DNA from: Micromonospora sp. C28SCA-DRY-2
GTDB taxonomy: Bacteria > Actinomycetota > Actinomycetes > Mycobacteriales > Micromonosporaceae
DNA: 64,000 bases
Direction: 5' to 3'
NCBI RefSeq assembly: GCF_030519475.1
Contig: NZ_JAUMKD010000001.1
Coordinates: 1,116,001 to 1,180,000 of the forward strand
In this document: positions 35,619 through 44,541 of the stretch, one piece after another
Layout: every line of letters begins with the position of its first letter
How positions within the stretch are numbered: position 1 is the stretch's first letter
The notes under the pieces: generated by a model
Databases searched by the model: none
The model's input: only the letters and a program-made list of their open reading frames with translations
Told to the model about the DNA's origin: nothing
Made by a program: the position numbers and the translations under genes

Positions 35619-35894
35619 TCAGGCCCGGCCGGCGGCGCGGCGCAGCCGGTCGGCCAGGCCGCGGTCGCGTACCTCGATCCGGGTGGTGCCGACGAAGACG
35701 TCCAGCCTCCCGGCGGCGGCGTCCCGCAGGTGCACGACGATCGGCTCGTCGGCGCCCGCCTCCGGGGCGTTCTGCGCGGCCGACAGGCCCGGCACGGTGA
35801 GGGCGGCCGCGCCGAGCGTGGCGCTGGCCGCCGCGGTCAACGTCTGCCGGCGGGTCAGTCGCGGCCAGGGCCGCTTCCGCTGATCACTGGTCAT
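35619..35894 (-). CDS. Small Tat-signal protein
   Basis: A 91-residue protein with a clear twin-arginine signal: LTRRQTLTAAASATLG followed by a hydrophobic stretch to about residue 40 (PGLSAAQ). The mature part is only about 50 residues (EPIVVHLRDAAAGRLDVFVG, then a basic helix). It is the first gene of the DUF4331 operon. GGAAAGG precedes the ATG at 35894. Function unknown; such tiny Tat proteins can act as export partners for a protein lacking a signal. Confidence 0.72.
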   Translation of the reverse strand: MTSDQRKRPWPRLTRRQTLTAAASATLGAAALTVPGLSAAQNAPEAGADEPIVVHLRDAAAGRLDVFVGTTRIEVRDRGLADRLRRAAGRA

Positions 35895-36062
35895 GGGCAA
35901 CCTTTCCGGCTGCGGCGCGGGCGCGCCCGGGTGGCGGACCAGGGCCGGCGCCGCGCCGCGGAACGACGCCGCCGGGCCCCTGCGGGGGATGCCGGCGGCG
36001 GTCCTCGCCGCGACCGCCGCCGGCATCCAGTGGTACGGCCGGCGGCGGGGAAAGGTTCGACG

Positions 36063-38576
36063 CTACGGGCGCGGGTGACCGTACGCGGTGGTGCGCTTGC
36101 GGGCCGGCCGGCCGGCCTTCGCCGCGATGGCCCGCAACTGCTCCTCGGTGCGGGCGGACCCGTTGGCGGAGCCGGCCATCCGGGAGATGGTCTCCTCCAT
36201 CAGCGTCCCGCCGAGGTCGTTGCACCCGCCGCGGAGCATGGCCACCGTGCCCTCGTCGCCGAGCTTGACCCAGGAGCACTGGATGTTGTCGATCCGCCCG
36301 TGCAGCAGCAGCCGGGCCATCGCGTGCACCACCCGGTTCTCCCGCCAGGTCGGCCCGGGCCGGGCGATGCCGGCCAGGTAGATCGGGGCGTTGGTGTGCA
36401 CGAACGGCAGCGCCACGAACTCGGTGAACCCGCCGGTGCGGTCCTGCACGCCGGCCAGCACCCGGAAGTGCGCCAGCCACTGACCGGGATGGTCGACGTG
36501 GCCGTACATCATCGTGGAGCTGGACCGGATGCCCAGCTCGTGGGCCGTGCTGACCACCTCGACCCAGGCGGCGGCCGGCAGCTTGCCCTTGGTGAGCACC
36601 CAGCGCACCTCGTCGTCGAGGATCTCCGCGGCGGTGCCCGGGATGGTGTCCAGCCCGGCGTCGCGCAGCAGGCCCAGCCACTCCCGCACCGGCACGCCGG
36701 CCTTCGCGGCGGCGGTCACGATCTCCATCGGCGAGAACGCGTGCACGTGCATCCCGGGCACCCGCGCCTTGATCGCGCGGACCAGGTCGGCGTAGCCGGT
36801 GACCGGCAGCTTCGGGTCGATGCCGCCCTGCAGGCAGACCTCGGTCGCGCCGGCCGCCCACGCCTCCTCGGCCCGGTCCGCGACCTGGTCCACCGAGAGC
36901 CGGTACGCGTCCGCGTCCCGCTCGCGCTGGGCGAAGGCACAGAACCGGCACCCCACGTAGCAGACGTTGCTGAAGTTGATGTTGCGGTTGACCACGTAGG
37001 TCACGTCGTCGCCGACGGTGTCCCGGCGGACGTCGTCGGCCAGCCGGCAGAGCTCGTCCAGCGCCGGCCCGTCGGCGGCGAAGAGCGCCAGCGCGGCGTC
37101 GGTGTGCCGCGGGTCGAGCAGTGCGCCCGGGTCGTCCGCCGCCAGCCGCAGCCCGGCCCGCAGGTCGGCGTCGCCGCCGCCCGACCCGGCCGGCGCGGCA
37201 CCGACCTTCGTGGCCACCTCGGACCAGTCGCCGTAGACGCTGTCGAAGTCGCCCCGCCGGTCGCCGGTGCGGCCGGTGGTGTCGATGGTGGCGTGCAGGT
37301 CGGTCCGCCCGCCGAACACCTCATCCGGCTCCTGCCACGGGCGGCCCACCGGCCGGGCCTGCTCGACGGCGAGGCCGGTGGCCGGGTCGGCCAGCGCTGT
37401 CACGTGCGGCAGCAGCCGCGGGTCGAGCCACGGGTCGCCGGCCCGGACGTACTCCGGGTAGATGGTCAGCCGCTCGCGCAGGGTGAAGCCGGACTTCTCG
37501 GTGTGCCCGGCCAACTCGTCGAGCTGCGGCCAGGGCCGCTCCGGGTTGACGTGGTCCGGGGTCAACGGTGACACCCCGCCCCAGTCGTCGATGCCGGCGC
37601 GCAGCAGCAGGTCGTACTCGCCGGCGATGAGGTTGGGCGGGGCCTGGATCCGGGCCCTCGGGCCGAGCAGCACCCGGGCCACCGCCACCGTGGCGGCGAG
37701 GTCGTGCAGCTCCGCGTCGGGCATGCCGCGCATCGCGGTGTCCGGCTTGGCGCGGAAGTTCTGCACGATCACCTCCTGGAGGTGGCCGTACTCGCGGTGC
37801 GCCCGGCGGATCGCGAAGATCGCGTCGACCCGCTCGGCGGGGGTCTCCCCGATGCCGATCAGGATGCCGGTGGTGAACGGCACGCCGACCCGGCCGGCGT
37901 CGTCGAGCACCCGCAGCCGGACCGCGGGCTCCTTGTCCGGCGAGCCGTAGTGCGGGCCGCCCGGCTCCGACCAGAGCCGGGTCGCCGTGGTCTCCAGCAT
38001 CATCCCCATGCTCGGCGCGACCGGCTTGAGCCGTTGCAGCTCCGCCCAGGAGAGCACGCCCGGGTTCAGGTGCGGCAGCAGCCCGGTCTCCTCCAGCACC
38101 GCCACCGCGCAGGCCCGCAGGTAGTCCAGGGTGGAGTCGTACCCGCGTTCGTCCAGCCAGCGGCGGGCCGCCGGCCAGCGCTCCTCGGGACGGTCGCCGA
38201 GGGTGAACAGGGCCTCCTTGCAGCCCTGGGCCGCGCCCGCCCGGGCGATCGCCAGCACCTCGTCGCGGTCCAGGAAGGCCGCCGGCAGCCGGTGCGGCAC
38301 GGTGGCGAAGGTGCAGTAGTGGCAGCGGTCCCGGCAGAGCCGGGTGAGCGGGATGAAGACCTTCTTGGAGAACGTGATGACGCCGGGCCGCCCGGCCTCG
38401 CGCAGGCCCGCGTCGCGTACGGCGGCGGCGATCCGGAGCAACTCGTCCAGTGCGGAGCCCCGGGCGCTCAGCAGTGCTGTCGCCTCGTCGACGTCCAGCG
38501 CCCGCCCGGTCTCGGCCCGGCGCAGGGCCCGGCGCACGCTCGCGTCACTCGGGCCCGGGTCGGTGCGATCAACCAT
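36063..38576 (-). CDS. fbiC: Bifunctional FO synthase (CofG/CofH)
   Basis: An 837-residue double radical-SAM enzyme making FO, the deazaflavin core of coenzyme F420, from tyrosine and a pyrimidine ribityl precursor. The first CxxxCxxC cluster site is Cys81/85/88 (CRDRCHYC, CofG half), the second Cys539/543/546 (CYVGCRFC, CofH half). Length matches actinobacterial FbiC. It is 1.5 kb from cofD and cofE. The ATG at 38576 has GAGCGG upstream. Confidence 0.95.
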   Translation of the reverse strand: MVDRTDPGPSDASVRRALRRAETGRALDVDEATALLSARGSALDELLRIAAAVRDAGLREAGRPGVITFSKKVFIPLTRLCRDRCHYCTFATVPHRLPAAFLDRDEVLAIARAGAAQGCKEALFTLGDRPEERWPAARRWLDERGYDSTLDYLRACAVAVLEETGLLPHLNPGVLSWAELQRLKPVAPSMGMMLETTATRLWSEPGGPHYGSPDKEPAVRLRVLDDAGRVGVPFTTGILIGIGETPAERVDAIFAIRRAHREYGHLQEVIVQNFRAKPDTAMRGMPDAELHDLAATVAVARVLLGPRARIQAPPNLIAGEYDLLLRAGIDDWGGVSPLTPDHVNPERPWPQLDELAGHTEKSGFTLRERLTIYPEYVRAGDPWLDPRLLPHVTALADPATGLAVEQARPVGRPWQEPDEVFGGRTDLHATIDTTGRTGDRRGDFDSVYGDWSEVATKVGAAPAGSGGGDADLRAGLRLAADDPGALLDPRHTDAALALFAADGPALDELCRLADDVRRDTVGDDVTYVVNRNINFSNVCYVGCRFCAFAQRERDADAYRLSVDQVADRAEEAWAAGATEVCLQGGIDPKLPVTGYADLVRAIKARVPGMHVHAFSPMEIVTAAAKAGVPVREWLGLLRDAGLDTIPGTAAEILDDEVRWVLTKGKLPAAAWVEVVSTAHELGIRSSSTMMYGHVDHPGQWLAHFRVLAGVQDRTGGFTEFVALPFVHTNAPIYLAGIARPGPTWRENRVVHAMARLLLHGRIDNIQCSWVKLGDEGTVAMLRGGCNDLGGTLMEETISRMAGSANGSARTEEQLRAIAAKAGRPARKRTTAYGHPRP

Positions 38577-39026
38577 CCGCTCAGCCTATGCGGTGATCGG
38601 CCCCGCCCCACCCGCCCCGGCCACCCGGTGGGAAACCCCACCCCGCCCACCACTCCCCACCCACCCCGGCTCCGGCCGGCCGGGGCGCGGCCGCGCCGAC
38701 GGGGGCGGGCACGGCGAGGGGGCGGGCCGCACTTTCAGTGAACAAGGGGCTTCAGCGACGCGCGAGGCCACTCTTTCAGTGAACGTGCGACCACGCCCCG
38801 GCACCGGCACCGGCAGCGCCGCGCGGGCACGGGCCAGGCCGCGCCGACGGGGCGGGCCGCTCTTTCAGTGAACGCGGGGCTTCAGCGACGGGGGAGGCCC
38901 CTCGTTCAGTGAATGTGCAGGCGTTCGGCCTGGTTCGACGGTGCGGACAGGGGGGTGGAAGGCGGCGCGCCCCGCGCCGCGGGTGCGGCGCGGGGCGCGG
39001 GTGGTGGTGCGGCGCGGGGCGCCGGG
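38577..39026. other. Gap upstream of fbiC containing direct repeats
   Basis: No gene is seen in this 450-bp stretch. It contains two 70-bp direct repeats (separate entry) and, near 38980-39020, two copies of a GTGCGGCGCGGGGCGC motif just after the end of the membrane protein gene, which may form terminator-like structure. Confidence 0.55.
38721..38919. repeat. Two 70-bp direct repeats with palindromic TTCAGTGAA units
   Basis: Copies at about 38721-38789 and 38851-38919 (130-bp offset) are highly similar. Each contains two copies of the palindrome TTCAGTGAA and one CTTCAGCGACG. They lie upstream of fbiC. They could be operator arrays or copies of a dispersed repeat. Confidence 0.75.
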
Positions 39027-39959
39027 TCAGCGGGGTTGGTCGGGGTTCTCGCCCGGGTTGATCCGCTGGGTCCGGTCGCTGTCGCCGTCGCGCGGGATGG
39101 CCTGGGTCGGCTCGGCGGACTGGCGCGGGATCGCCTGGGTCGGGTCGGCCGAGGGCGGCTGGCCGAACGGCGGCGCCGACTGCGGCTGCCCGAACCCCGG
39201 GACCGGGTTCTCCGACTGGCCGAACCCGGGGACCGGGTTGGCCGGCGGCGCGGACTGCGGGGCCGGGGGCGCCGACTGCGGGGCGTACGGCGCGGCGGGC
39301 TGGCCGCCGTACTGACCGGGGGCGGTCCAGCCGCTCGGCTGGCCGGGGGCCGGGTAGGCGCCGGGCTGGCCGGGCACCGGGTAACCGCCGGGCTGCCCCG
39401 GCGCCGGGTAGCCGCCCTGCTGCTGCGGCCAGCCGGGCTGGGGCTGGCCGTAGACGCCGGGCTGCGGCTTGGGCTTCGGTACGTAGTAGAGCTTGCGCCA
39501 GACGGTGTAGACGACGTAGGCGGCGACCGCGAAGACGGCCAGCCAGGCCACCCGGGCGAGCAGGCCGAGCAGCGAGTCGAGCACCTCGCCCTCGGCCAGC
39601 CGGCCGACCGTCCAGATCAGGAAGGTCAGCACGCCGAACAGGGCGCTGACCGCGTATTCGACGAGCGCCACCTGGGTGATCAGTTTCGCCTTGGCGACCG
39701 CCGGCTGCACGTGCGTGGCCAGCAGCACGGCCAGCACCGGCAGCACCACCGCCTCCCAGCCGACGAACGCGTAGAAGGCGCTCCCGGCCCGGCCGGTGAA
39801 GGTGCCGTACTCGGTCGGGGTCAGCAGCCGGATCAGGCCGACGAACAGCAGCACGGCGTTCGCGCCGAGAAGCACGAGGGCGGCCGGTTCACGGAACGGC
39901 TTGGTCAGCTGGCTGGCCCGGGTCGCGTCGGTGGACGCGGGCTCGGCGGGGCTGGTCAC
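39027..39959 (-). CDS. Membrane protein with Pro/Gly/Gln-rich cytoplasmic tail
   Basis: A 310-residue protein with four predicted transmembrane segments (about 25-165) and a long disordered tail. The tail has tandem GYPAPGQPG-type repeats and NPVPGFGQ repeats, then a threefold TQAIPR/TQAIPR/TQRINP motif near the C-terminus. GTG at 39959 has AGGGGGA 6 nt upstream. No family function is recognised. The TQ-I motifs may be phosphorylation or FHA-binding sites (inference). Confidence 0.7.
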   Translation of the reverse strand: MTSPAEPASTDATRASQLTKPFREPAALVLLGANAVLLFVGLIRLLTPTEYGTFTGRAGSAFYAFVGWEAVVLPVLAVLLATHVQPAVAKAKLITQVALVEYAVSALFGVLTFLIWTVGRLAEGEVLDSLLGLLARVAWLAVFAVAAYVVYTVWRKLYYVPKPKPQPGVYGQPQPGWPQQQGGYPAPGQPGGYPVPGQPGAYPAPGQPSGWTAPGQYGGQPAAPYAPQSAPPAPQSAPPANPVPGFGQSENPVPGFGQPQSAPPFGQPPSADPTQAIPRQSAEPTQAIPRDGDSDRTQRINPGENPDQPR

Positions 39960-40059
39960 GAAGATCCCCCTGGGGGCGAAAGCGGACAGTTGCCGACGTG
40001 AGCCTAGTCTCCCCGGCCTCCGGCGGACCGACGGCGTCACGTGCGCGAGGATGGTCGGC

Positions 40060-41007
40060 ATGCGCATCGTGGTTCTGACCGGCGGCATCGGAGGCGCCCG
40101 CTTCCTGCTCGGCGTCCGGGCGTACGCGCGGGAGGTCGGCGCCGAGGTGACCGCCGTGGTCAACGTCGGCGACGACCTGCTGCTGCACGGCTTGAAGGTC
40201 TGCCCGGACCTGGACAGCGTCATGTACACCCTGGGCGGCGGCGCCGACCCCGAGCGGGGCTGGGGACGCGTCGGGGAGAGCTGGACGGTCAAGGAGGAAC
40301 TGGCCGCGTACGGCGCCGAGCCGACCTGGTTCGGCCTGGGTGACAAGGACGTCGCCACCCACCTGGTGCGCAGCACGATGCTCAACGCCGGCTACCCGCT
40401 GCACGCGGTGACCGAGGCGCTGGCCACCCGCTGGCAGCCCGGCGTACGGCTGCTGCCGGCGACCGACGACCGGCTGGAGACGCACGTGGTGGTCGACCTC
40501 GACGGCGGCCAGCGGGCGATCCACTTCCAGGAGTGGTGGGTGCGGTACCGGGCCCAGTTGCCCACCCACCGGTTCGTCTTCGTCGGCGCCGAGACGGCCA
40601 AGCCGGCGCCCGGCGTGGCGGAGGCGATCGCCGGCGCGGACGTGGTGCTGATCGCGCCGAGCAACCCGGTGGTGAGCGTCGCGCCGATCCTGGCGGTGCC
40701 CGGCTTGCGCGAGGCGGTGACCGACGGGCCCGCCCCGGTGGTCGGCGTGTCGCCGATCATCGGTGGCGCGCCGGTCCGCGGGATGGCCGACCGCTGCCTG
40801 GAGGTGCTCGGCGTCGAGTGCAGCGCGGCCGGCGTGGGCCGGCTCTACGGCGGCCGGGCCGCGGGCGGGCTGCTCGACGGCTGGCTGGTCGCCGAGGAGG
40901 ACGCGGGCACCGTGGTGCCGGAGGTGACGGTCCGCGCGGTCCCGCTGCGGATGACCGACGAGGCGGCGACGGCGGCAATGGTCCGCGCCGCGGTGGAGTT
41001 GACGTGA
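40060..41007 (+). CDS. cofD: 2-phospho-L-lactate transferase, F420 biosynthesis
   Basis: A 315-residue CofD/FbiA protein that joins the activated phospho-three-carbon unit to FO. The N-terminus VVLTGGIGGARFLLGV, then NVGDDLLLHGLKVCPDLDSV, IAPSNPVVSVAPIL, and VVGVSPIIGGAPVRGMA are the family motifs. GAGG lies 9 nt before the ATG at 40060; an ATG at 40051 is possible. It overlaps cofE by GTGA. Confidence 0.93.
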   Translation: MRIVVLTGGIGGARFLLGVRAYAREVGAEVTAVVNVGDDLLLHGLKVCPDLDSVMYTLGGGADPERGWGRVGESWTVKEELAAYGAEPTWFGLGDKDVATHLVRSTMLNAGYPLHAVTEALATRWQPGVRLLPATDDRLETHVVVDLDGGQRAIHFQEWWVRYRAQLPTHRFVFVGAETAKPAPGVAEAIAGADVVLIAPSNPVVSVAPILAVPGLREAVTDGPAPVVGVSPIIGGAPVRGMADRCLEVLGVECSAAGVGRLYGGRAAGGLLDGWLVAEEDAGTVVPEVTVRAVPLRMTDEAATAAMVRAAVELT

Positions 41008-42092
41008 GGCTGGAGATCCTGCCGGTGCTGGGCATCGGCGACGTTACCGAGGGCGACGACCTGGCGGCGCTGATCGCCACCGCGGCGCCCTGGCTGCGCG
41101 ACGGCGACGTGCTGGTGGTGACCAGCAAGATCGTCTCCAAGGCGGAGGGGCGGCTGGTGGACGTCCCGGCGGACGGACCGGACCGGCTCGCCGCGCGGGA
41201 CGAGGTGCTGGCCGCGGAGACCGCGCGGGTGGTGGCGACCCGGGGCACCACCCGGATCGTGCAGACCCACCACGGGTTCGTGATGGCGTCGGCCGGGATC
41301 GACGCGTCCAACGTCGACAAGACCCGGCTGGTGCTGCTGCCCAAGGACCCGGACGCCTCGGCCCGGGCGCTGCGGGCCGCGCTGCGCGAGCGCTACCACG
41401 TCGACGTCGCGGTGATCGTCAGCGACACCATGGGCCGGCCCTGGCGCAACGGGCTCACCGACGTGGCGCTCGGCGTGGCCGGGATGGACGCGATCCGCGA
41501 CCACCGGGGCGAGACCGACCCGTACGGCAACGAGCTCCAGCTCACCCAGATGGCGGTGGTCGACGAGTTGGCCGGCGCCGGTGAGCTGGTCAAGGGCAAG
41601 TGCGACCAGGTCCCGGTCGCGGTGGTGCGCGGCTACCTGCACGCGGCCGGGCCGGACGACGGGGCCGGCGCGGCGACGCTGGTCCGGGACGCCTCGATGG
41701 ACCTCTTCTCGCTCGGTACCGCGGAGGCGCGGGCCGCCGGGCTGGCCGCCGCGGCCACCCTGCCGGACGGCCCCGGCGCCACCCCGCCCGACCCGGCCGC
41801 GGTACGCCGGGCGATCGCCGCGGTCGCCGAGGTGGTCGCCCCCGGCACGACCTTCACCCTGGTCACCGACGAGGAGGTACGCGCCGGACTGGTCGCCGCG
41901 GTGCCCGGCTGGCCGGCCGACGCCAGCACCCTGGTGCTCGGCGCCCCGGCCACCCCGGTCGCCCCGGCCGACCTGGTCCGCTTCGGCGCCGACCTGCAAC
42001 GCCTGCGCACCGCGCTGGCCGCCGAGGGCATCGGCTCCACCCTCCTCCCGCCCCCCGCCCACACCACCGCCACCGCCGCCCTCGCCCTCTGA
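41004..42092 (+). CDS. cofE: Coenzyme F420:L-glutamate ligase with short C-terminal extension
   Basis: A 362-residue protein. Residues 1-250 are CofE: LPVLGIGDVTEGDDL, VVTSKIVSKAEGR, SDTMGRPWRNGLTDVALGVAG, and KGKCDQVPVAVVRG. CofE alone is about 250 residues; mycobacterial FbiB is about 450 with a full nitroreductase-like domain. Here about 110 residues follow, which look like a shortened relic of that domain. The GTG overlaps the cofD stop (GTGA). It adds glutamate to F420-0. Confidence 0.92.
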   Translation: MRLEILPVLGIGDVTEGDDLAALIATAAPWLRDGDVLVVTSKIVSKAEGRLVDVPADGPDRLAARDEVLAAETARVVATRGTTRIVQTHHGFVMASAGIDASNVDKTRLVLLPKDPDASARALRAALRERYHVDVAVIVSDTMGRPWRNGLTDVALGVAGMDAIRDHRGETDPYGNELQLTQMAVVDELAGAGELVKGKCDQVPVAVVRGYLHAAGPDDGAGAATLVRDASMDLFSLGTAEARAAGLAAAATLPDGPGATPPDPAAVRRAIAAVAEVVAPGTTFTLVTDEEVRAGLVAAVPGWPADASTLVLGAPATPVAPADLVRFGADLQRLRTALAAEGIGSTLLPPPAHTTATAALAL

Positions 42093-42108
42093 CCCGCTCC
42101 CGCCCCGT

Positions 42109-42166
42109 TGGCCATGAAGTTGTTGTCGCGACCCGCCGAGGCGACCGGCGACAGCTTCATGATCGG
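42109..42166. repeat. Palindromic intergenic element (GATCATG type)
   Basis: Left arm GGCCATGAAGTTGTTGTCGC and right arm complementary to GATCATGAAGCTGTCGC pair imperfectly. It lies between convergent cofE and the ArsR-like gene. The GATCATG(A/G)(A/G)G core is shared with 31931-31993. Confidence 0.65.
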
Positions 42167-42191
42167 CGCACGTCGACCCGGGTGGGGTGGG

Positions 42192-43178
42192 TCAGGCGTC
42201 GAGCATGGCGCGGCCGAGGGGGGTGAGGGTGTGCAGGACGGTGTTGCGGTCGCGCTGGCTGACCAGGAGGCCGGCGTTGCGCAGGACGGTGGCGTGCTGG
42301 CTCGCGGCGGCCGGTGAGATCCGCAACCGGCGGGCCATCTCGCCGGTGGTGCAGCCGTCGTCGCTCGCCTCCAGCACCGCGGCCCGGGTGCGGCCGAGCA
42401 GCGCGGCCAGCGCCTCCCGGCCGGCGGCGGACCCGGCCCCGCCCGGCTCCAGGCCACCCAGCCGGTCGACCGGGTAGACCAGCACCGGCGGCAGCGCCGG
42501 GTCGAGCAGCGCCACCGGGGTACGCGCGCAGAAGAACGACGGGACCAGCAGCAACCCGCGCCCGTCCAGGTGCAGCTCCCGGCTGTCCGGATAGTCACGT
42601 ACCTCGAGCATGCCGGACTCCCAGCGCATCGCCGGCCGCAGGCTGCCCAGCAGCCCCTCGACCCCGCCGTCGAGCAGGGCCCGGGCCCGGCGCGTCCGGT
42701 CCGCCTCCACCGCCGCCTGGATCCGCGCCCAGTACGGGTTGATGGCCAGCGACCGGTACTGCTCCATGGCGGCGGTGAGCTGGCGCAGCGCCTCCGGCTC
42801 GCCCCGGGCCAGCGCGGACGCCGTCTCGGGCAGGGTGGTGCCGGCGGCCAGCAGGGTCAGGTCGCGCTGGAGCAGCGGGATCGGCGTGCCACGGACCGCG
42901 TCCAGGCCGGCCTCGAACCCGTCGACGCTCTGGTAGGGGGTCAGGAAGTCGGGAAAGTAGCCGCGCGGCGGGTTCAGCGCGAGCAGCAGGCGGAGCCGTT
43001 CGGAGGCGCTCTCCTGGCGCAGCCCCTGGGCCACCGAGCGCCGCCAGTTGGCCATCAGCGGGTCACGGCTGCGTCCCTGTAGCAGGTGCAGGCTGAGGAC
43101 CAACTCCCAGACCGGGTCCGCGCCCGGGGCGACCCGGGTCCGGAGGATGTCCTCCCCGGAAAAGTAGATCTTCAGCAT
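42192..43178 (-). CDS. ArsR-type winged-helix regulator with long N-terminal domain (DUF5937-like)
   Basis: A 328-residue protein. Residues about 1-240 form a helical domain of the DUF5937 type (VWELVLSLHLLQ, ANWRRSVAQGLRQ). The C-terminal 80 residues are a winged helix: TTGEMARRLRISPAAASQHATVLRNAG and LTPLGRAMLDA read in succession. GGGAG precedes the ATG at 43178; the longer open frame upstream is unlikely. An AT-rich imperfect inverted repeat near 43246-43263 could be its own operator. Effector unknown. Confidence 0.78.
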   Translation of the reverse strand: MLKIYFSGEDILRTRVAPGADPVWELVLSLHLLQGRSRDPLMANWRRSVAQGLRQESASERLRLLLALNPPRGYFPDFLTPYQSVDGFEAGLDAVRGTPIPLLQRDLTLLAAGTTLPETASALARGEPEALRQLTAAMEQYRSLAINPYWARIQAAVEADRTRRARALLDGGVEGLLGSLRPAMRWESGMLEVRDYPDSRELHLDGRGLLLVPSFFCARTPVALLDPALPPVLVYPVDRLGGLEPGGAGSAAGREALAALLGRTRAAVLEASDDGCTTGEMARRLRISPAAASQHATVLRNAGLLVSQRDRNTVLHTLTPLGRAMLDA

Positions 43179-43467
43179 GGTGCGCTCCCGCGCCGCCGGG
43201 TCAGGGGGGATGGCGGGCGACCCTTCGCACTGTACCTGGCCGGCACTTATCTCCATCTTTAAGCGTGGGCTGAAAAACCTCGACGCCTCCGGGGACGGTT
43301 AGGCATGCTTCCAGATGCCCGACGAGGCCGGCGCGTCGACGACGCGCCACGTGCCCTGGGCGCCGGGACCGGGGGAGGAACCGGTGACCGGGCGGCACCA
43401 CGAGGGTCTGCGGCCCATGCTCCGCAGGGGTGCCGTCCGGTCGTCTCGTCCCGGCTGACCCGCCGGT

Positions 43468-44502
43468 TCAGCCGACCCAGAGTGCGACCCGGTGGTCCTC
43501 GTCGGTGACGTAATAGCACCGCCCGTCCAGCTCCGCCAGCCCCTCCACGTGGTGGAACGGCGCCAGGTCGGCCACCAGTTCGCCGGTGACCAGGTGGCCC
43601 TGCGGGGGCAGCCGGAACCGGACGTGCCGCGAGGTGACGTCCCCGCCGGCCGGATGGTCGTCCAGCAGCACCGAGCCCTTGCCCAGCGCGTCGATCGAGC
43701 CGATCACCGCCGCGTACCCGCCGTCGGGCGTCGGGGCGAAGGCCCGGAAGCCGGTGAGCGCGCCGCGCGGGGTCACCCCGGTCAGAGCGTACGCGGCCAC
43801 CGCGGTCGGCCAGGCCGGCGGGTCGGCGAACATCTCCGGCACACCGGCCAGCTCCACCAGGATCGGCTCGCCGTCGACGGTCACCGGGAACCGCAGCCCG
43901 AGCAGCACCGTGCCGGCCGGGGTGAACGCCGCCGCCTCGACGTTCAGCGGCAGGTCGTCCGGGGTCAGCCGGTTCACCCAGCCCTTCGCCCGGGCGGTGC
44001 CGCGCGCCAGGGTCGCCTCGACGAACCGGGACCGGACCCGGTCACCGAGCGGCAGCGGGGTGAACGCCGCCTTGGTGAGCGCGTCGTTGACCGCCCGGTG
44101 CAGCCGGAAGCGGTTGCGCACCACCCGCACCGGCAGCACCCCGGTGGCCGCGTCGTCCTCCCGGAACCGCGCCACGAAGGCGCGCCGCGGGCGCAGCGGC
44201 CCGCCCTTGGAGCCGAAGTGCGAGCCGAAGACGTAGACCCAACCGTCGTGGTGGGCGAGCGCCTCGCCGTCCTCGGTCCGGCCGTTCTCCGTCCCCGCGT
44301 CGGCGCTGACGTGGTGGGCCGTCCACCGGCCGTCGTCGAGTTCCAGCAGCAGGGCCAGGCAGTGCTCCACCGGGCCCTCGTCGAGCACCGTCCAGAACCC
44401 GCGCCGGGCACCGTGGGCGCGCAGCAGCGCCGCGGAGCGGACCGGCAGCAGGTCGCTGGCCTCGTTGCCGCCGACCACGAACTCGAGCAGTCGCAGGGTC
44501 AC
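43468..44502 (-). CDS. DUF3616-like hypothetical protein
   Basis: A 344-residue beta-rich protein, probably a propeller-like fold. Motifs include EDGEALAHHDGWVYVFGSHF, NVEAAAFTPAGTVLLGLRFP, and a terminal EGLAELDGRCYYVTDEDH, similar to DUF3616 or esterase-like phytase families. No signal peptide is visible. The GTG at 44502 follows TACCCT (44514-44509) by 6 nt, so the mRNA is probably leaderless. It is divergent from the NUDIX gene across only 39 bp. Confidence 0.65.
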   Translation of the reverse strand: MTLRLLEFVVGGNEASDLLPVRSAALLRAHGARRGFWTVLDEGPVEHCLALLLELDDGRWTAHHVSADAGTENGRTEDGEALAHHDGWVYVFGSHFGSKGGPLRPRRAFVARFREDDAATGVLPVRVVRNRFRLHRAVNDALTKAAFTPLPLGDRVRSRFVEATLARGTARAKGWVNRLTPDDLPLNVEAAAFTPAGTVLLGLRFPVTVDGEPILVELAGVPEMFADPPAWPTAVAAYALTGVTPRGALTGFRAFAPTPDGGYAAVIGSIDALGKGSVLLDDHPAGGDVTSRHVRFRLPPQGHLVTGELVADLAPFHHVEGLAELDGRCYYVTDEDHRVALWVG

Positions 44503-44508
44503 CCGGCC

Positions 44509-44535
44509 AGGGTACGAACCGGCGGCTCGTACAGT
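44509..44535. promoter_or_regulatory. Divergent leaderless -10 elements, 39-bp gap
   Basis: TACCCT on the minus strand (44514-44509) lies 6 nt before the GTG at 44502, and TACAGT on the plus strand (44530-44535) lies 6 nt before the ATG at 44542. Both match TAnnnT. Neither gene has a Shine-Dalgarno sequence. Confidence 0.6.
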
Positions 44536-44541
44536 GTCGGG

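Noticed and set aside
38721..38919. CRISPR array upstream of fbiC
   Set aside because: Only two long units with a 130-bp offset; no regular spacers or cas genes.
43305..43508. A 67-codon plus-strand ORF in the gap before the DUF3616-like gene
   Set aside because: Arg/Gly-rich, no ribosome-binding site, and it overlaps the end of the real minus-strand gene; the 43179-43467 gap is better seen as non-coding.
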